A stretch of 64,000 nucleotides of DNA from a virus, in the IMG/VR virus record IMGVR_UViG_3300042383_000546, positions 1-64,000 of that record; one strand, given 5' to 3'. Positions 1 through 8,407 of this stretch are shown in pieces (position 1 is the first letter of the stretch; every line of letters begins with the position of its first letter). The notes beneath the pieces were generated by a model. The model did not search any database and had not been told where the DNA came from. It was given only the letters and a program-made list of their open reading frames with translations. Position numbers and translations under genes: made by a program.

Positions 1-133
1 ATTTGTGGGGGTTTTCGGGTTGTGGAATGTGGCGGTGGGTGGTGAATGGTGATTGCTGACCACTTTATAGGCGGGAATTTCCGTTTTATTCTACAAGTGG
101 GGTATTTTGTTAGGAATTTATTTACTTTGTAGT
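1..133. other. Non-coding leader, G-rich on the + strand
   Basis: No convincing gene lies here. The first 55 bases carry many G runs (GGGGG, GGG and repeated GG) on the + strand, unusual in this AT-rich window. The region precedes the only two + strand genes at this end, so it should hold their promoter, but no clear TTG/TAnnTTTG pair is visible. A TTG at 107 could extend the first gene, but the ATG at 134 is the better start. Confidence 0.4.
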
Positions 134-811
134 ATGGAAACTAAACTAACCGATATAATCAAAACTGCTCAAAGTTTGGGTTATACAATAGACAAAAGAC
201 CTAATAAGTTAAATATCATAGGGGTAAGGAACTCAGGTGCAACTAGCCAAGATAAGTTTGATGACTTGATTGCTTATTTTACCTATGACAATAATGGAAA
301 ACTAATTGGCAGGGTGGTATCAGGAACTACTGACCCTTCTACTGCTTTTTTGAAAAGCCCTATCAACTTGAAAGGTGCTGCTATCTTAAAGAGCGGTCAA
401 TACAAAGATGCCTACCAACTTGGCTTACACAGAAACAAGTATGAAGCCTTAGTTCAAAGAAAACCTGTAACGGTTATAAGGGACGCTGACAGAAACTCTT
501 TAATAAATTACTTAGCTCCTACACAAACAGGCTTATACGGAATCAACATACACAAATCAACAAAAGGAAAGTCTAACGAGGATATAATAGGTATTGATAG
601 TGCAGGTTGTCAGGTATTCAGAAATATTCGTGATTTTGAGGATATGATGCAACTAGCTAGAATCAGTAAAAATAAATACGGGAACTCTTTTACTTACACG
701 CTAATAGACCAAAGAGACCTTCTCAAACTAGCTAACACAACCGTTCTTTTACTTGCGGGTATAGGTTTAGTTGCTACATCCATCTACTTATTTATTAAAA
801 AGTCTAAATAA
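134..811 (+). CDS. Tail-anchored L,D-transpeptidase-like (YkuD-like) protein
   Basis: About 225 residues from the ATG at 134. The centre contains a His followed some 16 residues later by S-A-G-C, the layout of the YkuD L,D-transpeptidase active site (His...S-x-G-C), preceded by a GINIH strand. YkuD enzymes crosslink or cleave peptidoglycan using that Cys. The last ~22 residues form one hydrophobic helix followed by a Lys-rich tail, so the catalytic domain would be displayed from a membrane. It overlaps the next gene by one base (TAATG). The fold call is from the motif only. A virion-borne wall-modifying enzyme is inferred from the anchor and from the other wall enzymes in the window. Confidence 0.5.
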   Translation: METKLTDIIKTAQSLGYTIDKRPNKLNIIGVRNSGATSQDKFDDLIAYFTYDNNGKLIGRVVSGTTDPSTAFLKSPINLKGAAILKSGQYKDAYQLGLHRNKYEALVQRKPVTVIRDADRNSLINYLAPTQTGLYGINIHKSTKGKSNEDIIGIDSAGCQVFRNIRDFEDMMQLARISKNKYGNSFTYTLIDQRDLLKLANTTVLLLAGIGLVATSIYLFIKKSK

Positions 812-1398
812 TGACCGAATACAAACCCAAAGACTATATACTCATTTTAGTCGTAGCTGCCATCATAATCGTAGGTATTGAATCTTTCAAGTCTAAAGGT
901 CAAACCCCTCCTGTAAACCAAAAGAAAGGCAGAAATATTATCATTGGGGATAGTCATGGGGTTGGCATTTCTTTTATTACAAAGAGTGCTAAAGCGGAGA
1001 AAGGTCTAGCTAAAAGCGGTTGGACTTTGGCAAATGTTCTAGCTGCCCTGAAGACAAAAGATGTGGATAATGGTGTGTCTAGAGTGTTTATATCTATTGG
1101 AACAAATGGTCAATTCAGCTCTACTGATGACATAAAAGGCTTAGTAAATACTATAAAGGCTAAGTTCCCAAATGCAACTATATACGTTTATGGGGGTTCT
1201 TTTGGGTGGAGTGGTTCTAGGAGTAAAGCAACCTTAGAGAGCAGGTTCGCTGATTACTACAAAAGATTTAAAGATTTGGGGGTATATGTAATGAAAAATA
1301 AGCTAGGCTACTTTACTACTGACGCTGACGCACATTCTGTTAAAACTAATCAAGCTAAAGCTATAGCTCAGGAAATTGACGAACTGAGCAAATCTTAA
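811..1398 (+). CDS. Membrane-anchored SGNH-type hydrolase
   Basis: 195 residues. An N-terminal transmembrane helix (about 9-23) is followed by a flavodoxin-like alpha/beta domain with SGNH-hydrolase blocks: GDSH (46-49, nucleophile Ser48), a later G-T-N block, and a C-terminal D-x-D-A-H containing the Asp/His pair. SGNH enzymes are esterases or deacylases acting on lipids, acetylated glycans or peptidoglycan. It is translationally coupled to the upstream YkuD-like gene, suggesting both act at the envelope. Its stop overlaps the convergent gene at 1395 by four bases. Confidence 0.65.
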   Translation: MTEYKPKDYILILVVAAIIIVGIESFKSKGQTPPVNQKKGRNIIIGDSHGVGISFITKSAKAEKGLAKSGWTLANVLAALKTKDVDNGVSRVFISIGTNGQFSSTDDIKGLVNTIKAKFPNATIYVYGGSFGWSGSRSKATLESRFADYYKRFKDLGVYVMKNKLGYFTTDADAHSVKTNQAKAIAQEIDELSKS

Positions 1399-1607
1399 AC
1401 ATTATTCTCTTCTAAGCACTTATCACAAAAGATATTCCCATCTAGCCTTTTGCCATGCTTTGAGCATATGTCATACTCCTTTTCATATTCGTCTAAAAAA
1501 TCTAGCCCTTTATAGTCACTATGGTGCTTTTTCATATTGTCTATTAAATGAACCCAAACTATAGATACTATAGCTGCAGCGAGAAAAGAAATTAATATAC
1601 CTATCAT
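1395..1607 (-). CDS. Small membrane protein with C-terminal zinc-ribbon-like Cys cluster
   Basis: 70 residues. The first ~22 residues are one hydrophobic helix. The C-terminal part has C-S-K-H...C-D-K-C, a possible metal site. No family recognised. It is the last gene of the leftmost minus-strand series and converges on the SGNH gene with a four-base overlap and no obvious terminator hairpin. Confidence 0.55.
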   Translation of the reverse strand: MIGILISFLAAAIVSIVWVHLIDNMKKHHSDYKGLDFLDEYEKEYDICSKHGKRLDGNIFCDKCLEENNV

Positions 1608-1611
1608 TTTA

Positions 1612-1887
1612 TTAGTTTTCTTGACGTAAATAATTGTGATAAAACACTAGCTTGTATAACAGATTAATCGAGTGATATATGTTGTAGACAGGTATGTGGT
1701 GTATGAACAAGTGGTCGATTACCTTCCTATCTTCATAGATAGCTTTGTATAGTGTCATTGAAGCTAAGTTCTGTAGTATGTACAGCTTTGGGTTTTCTAT
1801 TACCAAAATGCTGATTGTGATAAGCAATCTTTTTAAAACCATAGACATCAAATAATTGAAAATCAATAGTATAAGAAGTATTTTCAT
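1612..1887 (-). CDS. Small hydrophobic protein of unknown function
   Basis: 91 residues. The first ~30 residues are strongly hydrophobic (signal-anchor-like), the rest is Leu/Ile/Tyr/His-rich. No family recognised. It sits four bases from its upstream neighbour and five from its downstream neighbour, which supports translation, but composition alone leaves some doubt that it is a gene. Confidence 0.4.
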   Translation of the reverse strand: MKILLILLIFNYLMSMVLKRLLITISILVIENPKLYILQNLASMTLYKAIYEDRKVIDHLFIHHIPVYNIYHSINLLYKLVFYHNYLRQEN

Positions 1888-1890
1888 AGG

Positions 1891-2511
1891 TTATTTGTTT
1901 TTTATAATATCGTAATAAAATGAATTACTATCTTCTGCAACCCATCTGTCTGATTGATTTTCTACAGAATGAAGTTCGGTGTCTACCTTAAACTGCTTCA
2001 GGTCTTCAGGTAATGATTTTGTTACAAAGTTAGAATCCTTCCAAAATATTCTGTTGTTTGGCATACACAATAAATATCCGTCATCTGATTCTAGTATATG
2101 ACCACACTTGTAATCTGAAGGCTCATCACTATACGGGTTATCATACCAATCTATTGTTAGAATGTAAGTAGCCCATACTTTACTACCATCTCTAAGTACA
2201 ACCTCTGCTCTATGAAATGCTAAAAAATCATATTCGATTACTGATACATTTTCACTAAAACAATCCCATAATTGTTTGTAATTGAATGGAATATCATTTG
2301 TGGGTACTTTTGTGTATATCTCAGATAATGGTACTCTACTTCTTAACATACCTGAATCAGTTAGTACATGGAATGTAAGTATCTTTCCCCCGCATGATTG
2401 AATACCAAACACATAGACATTGTAATATTCATTTTCATCTTTTTGGTCTTTTGTGAAATATGATTTTTTTACTAGTGCTTTGAAACTCGGAATATTTGAG
2501 TTTAATTTCAT
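1891..2511 (-). CDS. Conserved-looking hypothetical protein
   Basis: 206 residues, soluble, aromatic-rich (many Trp, Tyr and Phe) with good codon structure throughout. No catalytic motif recognised. Its start overlaps the end of the upstream gene by four bases (ATGA), so it belongs to the same transcript. The layout resembles small phage early proteins; no function is assigned. Confidence 0.6.
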   Translation of the reverse strand: MKLNSNIPSFKALVKKSYFTKDQKDENEYYNVYVFGIQSCGGKILTFHVLTDSGMLRSRVPLSEIYTKVPTNDIPFNYKQLWDCFSENVSVIEYDFLAFHRAEVVLRDGSKVWATYILTIDWYDNPYSDEPSDYKCGHILESDDGYLLCMPNNRIFWKDSNFVTKSLPEDLKQFKVDTELHSVENQSDRWVAEDSNSFYYDIIKNK

Positions 2512-2762
2512 TTTATCTGATTTAGTTTTTTGATTCTAATTAGTATCTTATGTTTGGTTTCACTGCCGAAAGTCCAATCAGCTTCTTCTATAAACCTAAT
2601 ATGCCGTTCATTTAGCTTATTCCACCTATGTAGCAGGACGAACTTAGTGTACGCAAAACTTATGTCGCACATTTCGAAAAAGGCAATACCGATGAGCTTT
2701 TGGTATCTGCCAATCAAGTAGCCTGTTAATAAGGTAAGTGCAAAAAGTGTTAAATATCCCAT
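2508..2762 (-). CDS. Small N-terminally anchored protein
   Basis: 84 residues with one N-terminal membrane helix (about 3-20) and a basic, Trp-containing C-terminal part. The start is preceded by the recurring leader AAGACCATAAAA found before many genes here. No family recognised. Confidence 0.55.
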   Translation of the reverse strand: MGYLTLFALTLLTGYLIGRYQKLIGIAFFEMCDISFAYTKFVLLHRWNKLNERHIRFIEEADWTFGSETKHKILIRIKKLNQIK

Positions 2763-2796
2763 TTTTATGGTCTTTTTTTGTTAATTAAAATGTTAG

Positions 2797-3660
2797 TTAT
2801 TCGGGAATATCAGGTAGAGAACCTAGTGTATTACTTACAGAGGCTTGTTTAGTTGGGGCTATTTTTTTACCATCTATTACAATTACTTGCTTTTGCTCAT
2901 CGTCCCATGCAATAGTCGCACCACCTTCTAAATGACTATCTAGCTCTACAGCCTTTTTGCCATGAAAATCTTTAGGTAACATCTTTGATAGCTGCACTAA
3001 GGCAATCTTTCTGAGCATCCACTTGTTAGGGTCTTTCTTATCGTTGAAATAAAGGTCATTATTGTACTTAGAAAGGTTTTGGATATTCATTATATCAAGT
3101 CTTGATAAGACAGTAAACTGATACTCACCATTTTTCATTTTAGCTACTGCATAGGCAAACTTAATCTTGTCTGAAGTTCTAGGTAGGTTGAAGTTAGGTT
3201 TGTGAACGATATTGGGTTCTAAGCCATAGGTAGGCTCAAATTCCTCTCCTTCGTATACTACTTCGGTATGTATGCGGGTTATTTCGCCACTTCTTAAAAG
3301 GATATTAACTAAGCCTTTGTAACCGATTAAAGGGGTAACAGATGGCTTACCATCTATTTTACGAGGTATCAGGTAGAACTCCCCTAGCATATCTGAAGGG
3401 ATAAGACCGATTTCCGCTCCTGCAAGAATTGAGGCAAACATACTAGCAGGGTTTGACATAAAGGCTTCAAGTAGCTTTGGGTTCTTTTTTATTTCAGATA
3501 AGACTATCTGCTTAAACTGAGATACATCAATGTTATGTTTCTTTAAAAGATTAGGCAGCACACTTTGTTCGTACTGCTCTATGTTTTGCTGAAACTTTTG
3601 AATAGGAGTTAAAGTCTTGGCTACTGCAACTTCTTGTTGTTCTTGTTCTTCTTTTTTCAT
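2797..3660 (-). CDS. recT: RecT-family single-strand annealing protein
   Basis: 287 residues. The pattern is typical of RecT: a Gln/Glu-rich N-terminus, then a region with N-P-x-S-M-F-A-S-I-L-A-G-A-E-I-G-L, then an I-G-Y-K-G-L block (about 112-118) and an F-x-Y-A-V-A-K-M segment. RecT proteins anneal complementary single strands during phage recombination or recombination-dependent replication. A PD-(D/E)XK nuclease of the RecE/Cas4 type lies three genes upstream (4051-4851), which completes the usual exonuclease-plus-annealase pair. The C-terminus ends in an acidic SLPDIPE tail. Confidence 0.9.
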   Translation of the reverse strand: MKKEEQEQQEVAVAKTLTPIQKFQQNIEQYEQSVLPNLLKKHNIDVSQFKQIVLSEIKKNPKLLEAFMSNPASMFASILAGAEIGLIPSDMLGEFYLIPRKIDGKPSVTPLIGYKGLVNILLRSGEITRIHTEVVYEGEEFEPTYGLEPNIVHKPNFNLPRTSDKIKFAYAVAKMKNGEYQFTVLSRLDIMNIQNLSKYNNDLYFNDKKDPNKWMLRKIALVQLSKMLPKDFHGKKAVELDSHLEGGATIAWDDEQKQVIVIDGKKIAPTKQASVSNTLGSLPDIPE

Positions 3661-3663
3661 GGT

Positions 3664-3924
3664 TTATGCGTTGTATTTAAGTTTTGATTCTATGTAAATA
3701 ATTTGTTCGTCTGTTAGGCTAGAGAAGTCCACTTTGGCATAGTCTTCGTTTAAAAGTAAATAAACCGCATCAATATGCAGCTCAGTCACTTCGCTATCGT
3801 CAATTAAATGATGTCCATGAAAGTCCTCTTCTCTATGGCGGGTTTCTACATTGTAGGAATATGAAACAAAGAGACCATCTTCAATCTCTTCTTTGTCTTT
3901 TATGAAATCGTATTTTTTACTCAT
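3664..3924 (-). CDS. Small acidic protein between recT and the nuclease
   Basis: 86 residues, rich in Asp/Glu, soluble, no Cys. It lies three bases upstream of recT and overlaps the upstream 39-residue gene in an ATGA junction, so it is translated with them. No family recognised. Position suggests an accessory role in recombination. Confidence 0.55.
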   Translation of the reverse strand: MSKKYDFIKDKEEIEDGLFVSYSYNVETRHREEDFHGHHLIDDSEVTELHIDAVYLLLNEDYAKVDFSSLTDEQIIYIESKLKYNA

Positions 3925-4040
3925 TTTATTCTATATATTTTGGTGTACCTGCCTTTAACTTCACAGAAATAGTTTACCCATTGGAAGTTCTTTTTAAGCC
4001 AAATGATTTGACCACACAGGTAACATTTATACTTAAACAT
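3921..4040 (-). CDS. 39-residue Cys-containing miniprotein
   Basis: ATG at 4040, TGA at 3921-3923, which overlaps the next gene's ATG. The protein starts MFKYKCYLCG and has a third Cys at about residue 26, so it may be a partial zinc ribbon. It fills the gap between the nuclease and its neighbours with coupled start and stop codons, the main evidence for translation. Confidence 0.5.
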   Translation of the reverse strand: MFKYKCYLCGQIIWLKKNFQWVNYFCEVKGRYTKIYRIK

Positions 4041-4050
4041 GGTTATACTT

Positions 4051-4851
4051 TTAGTAGTGTATTTCCTCTATAAGTGGAACTTCTGCTCTTTTATCACATT
4101 CATTAAAAAAGTGGCAACCCTGACACCTTTGATAAGTAGGTCTAGCCTCTAGCTTGTCGGGATTATTGTAAAAGAAGTCTATATAACGCTTCATTTTAGA
4201 AACATATTGTTCCTCGTGTAAAGTAATGTGCTCTTCCTGAATATTAGCTTTGATAATCTTTGCTTTATCAGGGTCTTTTGAGCTGAAAATAAAGAAGTAA
4301 AAAGGTATGTTTTCAATACCCTCTAAGTTCTTAATTAAGTACTTATAGTGAATAGGCTGAAGTAGTAGTTTTGGCTTATATACCAAAGACTCAGTATGCC
4401 ACCCATACTCATTAAATTTGTCATCAATTAAGGAAGTATACTTAACATCAATGATGCAGTCCTCTCCTTTCCAATTAGCCCTAACGTCACTTATACCACT
4501 AGACCCGTCAAATAGCATATACTCACCGATTTTCTTGATTTCGATTTCGTGCTTTTTAATGATGTCTTTAAATAGTAAGGCTGATTGGTTTGCCTTTTCG
4601 TAATCTGCTGCTAACTTCTCTTTAGCTGTACCCTTGTAAACCATTTCAGGCTCAGGGATAGGGTCACCTGCTCTAACGTATTCAGTTGCTTTGTACTCAA
4701 AATAAGTACCTAACTTTTGTACCGCACTTTGTGGGGTTGATTTTCCCTCAAAATACTTTTTGAAAATAAGTAGACCACAGCCATTAACGTTTTGGTCGTA
4801 ATAGTCTACAAGCTCTTTAAGAAGGGATTGGGAAAGGTTTGGTTTTTTCAT
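4051..4851 (-). CDS. RecE/Cas4-like PD-(D/E)XK exonuclease with probable Fe-S cluster
   Basis: 266 residues. The nuclease core is visible: E53 in an F-E-Y-K helix, D122 in G-I-S-D-V, D135-V-K137 as the (D/E)xK motif, and a later Q-x-x-H-Y block. One Cys near the N-terminus (C25) and three at the C-terminus (C243, C246, C252) match the 4Fe-4S staple of Cas4, AddB and related nucleases. Enzymes of this type resect DNA 5'-3' and work with RecT-type annealases, and recT lies nearby in the same operon. The start is preceded by the AAAACCATAAAA leader. Confidence 0.8.
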   Translation of the reverse strand: MKKPNLSQSLLKELVDYYDQNVNGCGLLIFKKYFEGKSTPQSAVQKLGTYFEYKATEYVRAGDPIPEPEMVYKGTAKEKLAADYEKANQSALLFKDIIKKHEIEIKKIGEYMLFDGSSGISDVRANWKGEDCIIDVKYTSLIDDKFNEYGWHTESLVYKPKLLLQPIHYKYLIKNLEGIENIPFYFFIFSSKDPDKAKIIKANIQEEHITLHEEQYVSKMKRYIDFFYNNPDKLEARPTYQRCQGCHFFNECDKRAEVPLIEEIHY

Positions 4852-4865
4852 TTTTATGGTTTTTA

Positions 4866-5177
4866 TTAATAATCGTCTATTGGAAATTGTCTTCTCTTGT
4901 CATCATTAAATTGCTTTCTTTGATTGATTAAGTCCATAGCACTTTGTACATCGTCTAGCTCAATCTTTACGGCTGATTTTGATAACTCGTTTTCGTTTAT
5001 AAATTTATGCTTTTCACAGTAAAAATTGTCAGAAACTTTTATGTGCATTAGCTTTTCATGGTTATAGGCTGAAGACACCCTAATCACCCCACAGCTCTGT
5101 AGTTCTTGCTTGTAAAATCGGCAGTTAAGACACCTCCTTACAATCGGCATTGATTTTTGGTTTAGGTAAAATTCCAT
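4866..5177 (-). CDS. Cys-rich small protein, possible zinc finger or Fe-S protein
   Basis: 103 residues. Four Cys in the first half (R-C-L-N-C-R-F-Y, then S-C-G, then Y-C-E-K-H) could bind a metal. The C-terminal half is charged and helical. It lies directly upstream of the RecE-like nuclease in the same operon. No family firmly recognised. Confidence 0.55.
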   Translation of the reverse strand: MEFYLNQKSMPIVRRCLNCRFYKQELQSCGVIRVSSAYNHEKLMHIKVSDNFYCEKHKFINENELSKSAVKIELDDVQSAMDLINQRKQFNDDKRRQFPIDDY

Positions 5178-5197
5178 AGTTCTCTCTCTCTTTAGTT

Positions 5198-5647
5198 TTA
5201 AAATAGTGTTATTTGTTTGGTATCATTATTGGGTTCTAAATCATATACTAATTTATAGTAAGTAAGTACGCTTTCATTTAATTGGTTTATGAATGTGCAG
5301 GTGTCCTGAAGTACAGTTGTCCTCGCTTTGAGGTATTTCCTTCTTTTAACGCTATCATATTCAACGCTTACCATACCATTAGACTTAAAATTAGCAATAA
5401 CTTCTTTAGCTCTTTTGTCTATTAGGTCTATATGTGTTTGGAATTGATTTACAAAGGTTTCTCTATGTAAAACAGCCTCAGCAATCATTTCTCTTAGTTT
5501 CTTTCCATTTTCCACCATAAGAGCTAAAGCTGTACTACTTAGTGTATTAGCTATAGACCTCCTTTCAGCTTCAGTAAGGTCAGGGTACAAGTCAGCCAAT
5601 CTCTCACAAAAGGTTTCAAATATTTCGTTTCTAAAAGTATTTTGCAT
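5198..5647 (-). CDS. Helical protein with C-terminal clamp-binding-like peptide
   Basis: 149 residues, largely alpha-helical. It ends in Q-I-T-L-F at the extreme C-terminus, matching the sliding-clamp binding peptide (Q-L/x-x-L-F) that many bacterial and phage replication or repair proteins carry at a terminus. The family is not recognised. Together with recT, the nuclease and the polymerase-like gene next door, the peptide suggests recruitment to the host or viral clamp (inference). Confidence 0.5.
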   Translation of the reverse strand: MQNTFRNEIFETFCERLADLYPDLTEAERRSIANTLSSTALALMVENGKKLREMIAEAVLHRETFVNQFQTHIDLIDKRAKEVIANFKSNGMVSVEYDSVKRRKYLKARTTVLQDTCTFINQLNESVLTYYKLVYDLEPNNDTKQITLF

Positions 5648-5689
5648 AGTTTTGTATTAGTAGTTCCAACTGCAAGTTTTTACATTTTT

Positions 5690-6445
5690 TTAGAGAGTCG
5701 AGAGGTTTGTGCCAATCGGCTCTTCTTTTTTTGGTTTATCTATTTCCACTAGCTGTTTCCAATCAATACTTACAGAATCCAAATACATCTGCACTATTTC
5801 TCTATTTTTCTTTGTGTCCTTGTAATAAATACAATCAGTCTTGTAGCATATAAAGTCATTACCTAGCATATCAGCCATCACCATCATGTGCTCAAAGCAC
5901 TCGTATCTGATATTATCATACACTCGCTGTAATACAGGCTCAAATTTCAGGACTACAGACTTGTTGGTCACTTCACCCTTATTAACTAAAAAATACTCCT
6001 TTTTGGAGCTTAAATTAGCAAGAGAGGCTAGTCTGAGGGACTTATCCTTAACCATTAACCCTTTTTCGTATGTTTTGCTGCTTATATACCCGTTTAAGAA
6101 GGCTATTCGCCAATAGGCATGGTCTAAGTCGGTAGCTGTTATTTTACCTTTAGCTTCTTCTACATTAGGATTCCAATAGTTTACGGGAAGTCTTTTTTTG
6201 GCTACTATCTTTTTACCAAAACAAAAGTCTTTGACCTCGTTCATAACGCTACGAAATATCCAAATATCTTTTGACGATGCTGATTTTCTGTTAGAAGGGA
6301 AAACGAACTTACGGTCACCCCAAATAAGTTCAGTAGAATAAGAGCCTCTTCTGTAGTAGGCTTTAGTGTTAGAGTGCTTTAATCTGCCAAAGATTAGGTC
6401 TTCAGATTTGCTTTTAATTATGGTTATGTTGTCTAAAAAATTCAT
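5690..6445 (-). CDS. Reduced polymerase-palm-like protein (family B-like motifs)
   Basis: 251 residues. Three blocks resemble the palm of family B DNA polymerases in the right order: D106-L-D-H-A-Y111 (motif A, D-x-x-x-x-Y), R138-L-A-S-L-A-N-L-S-S-K-K149 (motif B-like helix), and Y-K-T-D204-C-I (motif C, normally D-T-D-S). The first Asp of motif C is replaced by Lys, so activity is doubtful if this is a polymerase. No exonuclease or thumb domain would fit in this length. The upstream basic protein (6462-7316) is 16 bases away. The assignment rests on motifs only. Confidence 0.4.
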   Translation of the reverse strand: MNFLDNITIIKSKSEDLIFGRLKHSNTKAYYRRGSYSTELIWGDRKFVFPSNRKSASSKDIWIFRSVMNEVKDFCFGKKIVAKKRLPVNYWNPNVEEAKGKITATDLDHAYWRIAFLNGYISSKTYEKGLMVKDKSLRLASLANLSSKKEYFLVNKGEVTNKSVVLKFEPVLQRVYDNIRYECFEHMMVMADMLGNDFICYKTDCIYYKDTKKNREIVQMYLDSVSIDWKQLVEIDKPKKEEPIGTNLSTL

Positions 6446-6461
6446 GGTCTTTTTATGGTTT

Positions 6462-7316
6462 TTACTTTTTACCTTTCTTGATTTCGTCTCTCAAAACTTC
6501 GTATTTGACTTTTGAGAAAGCTCCCGATTGGTAGGCTAGTTTTAGCGAATCTAAGGCTTTTTTTACAGATTCATTTATTTTTTGATTTTCAGGTTTTTTG
6601 CTTCTAGCTTTTTTTGCAGCTCTAGCTCTTTTACGCTTATCCTTTTGTAAGTCTTTGAACCTCCCCTGAAAGTACCCTGATATAGACTGAGCAGCCTTTT
6701 CCTCTTTTTTTGTTCTTTCGTAATCTACTCCTTCAAATGTATCCTGTGGTGTATCATTTATGGTTAATACATAGTCCACAAAGTAATTAATCGGGTCTCC
6801 ATTATTTTTCTTTCTAGGCTTTAGTTTTACGATACCATAAAAGTAAGCCACACCTGAATCGTTACCTTCCAAATAGTCTCTTATGTCATCTATAAGGTCA
6901 GCAACACCATTTGAGTAATAGTTATAATTACTTGTATTAAATATCCTCGTTTTGCCAATAAATCCTGCATTAACTCTAACGTCTAAACAATCAGGTAGGA
7001 AATTAGAAATATGCTTGTCTATTTCATAGTATTCAACGGCTGCTAGATACTGCTCAGGAAGTAGTAAAGGGTTACATACCTCTTTAGGTGGTAAGGCTTT
7101 AATTATACCCCTTAAATCCCTTTTTATTTCACTTACTAAAACTCTCTCTTGAGCCTTGAACTTTGGATAAAGTTGCTGAGAAACAATCTTTCTTTTGGCA
7201 GCTATGGATAGCTTTTGTTGATTGGGGTCTCTGTCGTTTTGGTTGCCTAATTCTTTCAGCAAGTAGTTATATAACCGTATACCTTTTAGCGGTTTTTTCT
7301 TGCTGTTGTTTGGCAT
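6462..7316 (-). CDS. Basic DNA-binding-like protein upstream of the palm-like gene
   Basis: 284 residues, very basic at both ends (N-terminal K-K-K, C-terminal stretch rich in K/R/A). The middle is globular with many Tyr and Asp. No family recognised. Being basic and adjacent to a possible polymerase, it could be a nucleic-acid-binding partner; a terminal-protein role is only a guess from gene order. A TAAATTTA element (7345-7352) sits upstream. Confidence 0.45.
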   Translation of the reverse strand: MPNNSKKKPLKGIRLYNYLLKELGNQNDRDPNQQKLSIAAKRKIVSQQLYPKFKAQERVLVSEIKRDLRGIIKALPPKEVCNPLLLPEQYLAAVEYYEIDKHISNFLPDCLDVRVNAGFIGKTRIFNTSNYNYYSNGVADLIDDIRDYLEGNDSGVAYFYGIVKLKPRKKNNGDPINYFVDYVLTINDTPQDTFEGVDYERTKKEEKAAQSISGYFQGRFKDLQKDKRKRARAAKKARSKKPENQKINESVKKALDSLKLAYQSGAFSKVKYEVLRDEIKKGKK

Positions 7317-7352
7317 AAAATAGGATTGGATTTTGTTCGGGGTGTAAATTTA

Positions 7353-7682
7353 CTAATAAGATAGGTAAAATTCATTAACTAATATTGCATTTTCTCTGCC
7401 AATCAGTATATCGACCTCACTCCTATCCATATTTTTTATATTATTTAAGGCTTTATCAATCAAAACCAAAGCTATTATTTTGGCTGTAAAAGCAGGAAAA
7501 CCCATTCTTTTTGCCTTCATAATTATTTTCCAATCCATACCAAAATTGATACTCACATTTGTGAGGATAGTTTCAAAGATTTTATAGGTAGGGGTATACT
7601 TATCAAAGCCATATTGATATATAGCATCTTCTTTAAGCCAACCGCTTTCTCTTAAAGTCTTTATAACTGATTTAGCTATCAT
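7353..7682 (-). CDS. Hypothetical protein
   Basis: 109 residues, soluble and mostly helical, no motif recognised. It overlaps the upstream gene by four bases, so it is co-translated with it. Confidence 0.5.
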   Translation of the reverse strand: MIAKSVIKTLRESGWLKEDAIYQYGFDKYTPTYKIFETILTNVSINFGMDWKIIMKAKRMGFPAFTAKIIALVLIDKALNNIKNMDRSEVDILIGRENAILVNEFYLSY

Positions 7683-7948
7683 GGTCTTGAATGTTTAAAA
7701 AACCTTCCGTTCACCTCTATTGGCTCTTCAAAAAAGTCTTTTCTAGATTTGGTTATTTTATAAGTTAAGATACCGATTGTAACACCCATTTGTTTGCAAA
7801 AATTGTCTTTGCCTTCAATTATTTCACCACTATTAATGTCCTCAAATACGATACCTGTTACTCTTTTGTGATTGTTACCCATCATTCTTTTGGCTTTATC
7901 AACTCTATATCCGTTGTATTGCTTTCTGTTTATTATTGCGTTATACAT
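7679..7948 (-). CDS. Hypothetical basic protein with a C-K-Q-M-G segment
   Basis: 89 residues. The central segment G-K-D-N-F-C-K-Q-M-G-V, followed by a helix with K-S-R-K, resembles the small DNA-binding helices (NUMOD1-like) found with phage homing endonucleases, but no nuclease domain is present. Its start overlaps the stop of the upstream gene by one base. Function unknown. Confidence 0.45.
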   Translation of the reverse strand: MYNAIINRKQYNGYRVDKAKRMMGNNHKRVTGIVFEDINSGEIIEGKDNFCKQMGVTIGILTYKITKSRKDFFEEPIEVNGRFFKHSRP

Positions 7949-8385
7949 TACTCTTCTCCTTCTTTTTTTACCCTGTATTTTTTAATAAAATCAAAAGGAA
8001 CAAACTTTTGAAGCTCAAATCCCTGCTGCTTAAAATTTAAGAAACGACCCCAATCTTTGATAAGTGACTTAGGGAAAACGTACTTTTCGTCATTATCTAT
8101 GGTAAGGTGAATAGTCTTGATTTCTAGTGAATCGTCATTAATTATGTTCCAATTAAAGCCATAACCTTTTGTAGCATAGTGATAGTGCTTTTGGCTCTTT
8201 CTAGTTACATGAAAGCTATTGTCATGCAGGTATAAATTACCTATGTTACGTCTTCTGCCCTCGCTTTTAAGTTTTAGGAAAATGGTTGCACCTACGTCAT
8301 ATTTGTTTTCGTCTGAGAAGATTCGCATAAAAACTATATTTTCAAATCCGTCTTCTCTAGCAACTACTCTGCTACCTACTATCAT
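7948..8385 (-). CDS. Hypothetical protein
   Basis: 145 residues, aromatic and His-rich (a H-Y-H-Y segment near the middle), soluble, acidic end. No family recognised. The leader AAACCATAAAA lies about 20 bases before the ATG. Confidence 0.5.
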   Translation of the reverse strand: MIVGSRVVAREDGFENIVFMRIFSDENKYDVGATIFLKLKSEGRRRNIGNLYLHDNSFHVTRKSQKHYHYATKGYGFNWNIINDDSLEIKTIHLTIDNDEKYVFPKSLIKDWGRFLNFKQQGFELQKFVPFDFIKKYRVKKEGEE

Positions 8386-8407
8386 GGTTTTGTTTTTTAT
8401 GGTTTAA

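Noticed and set aside
107-133. Upstream TTG start of the YkuD-like gene
   Set aside because: ATG at 134 gives a normal start; the nine extra residues (after a TTG) look like leader sequence.
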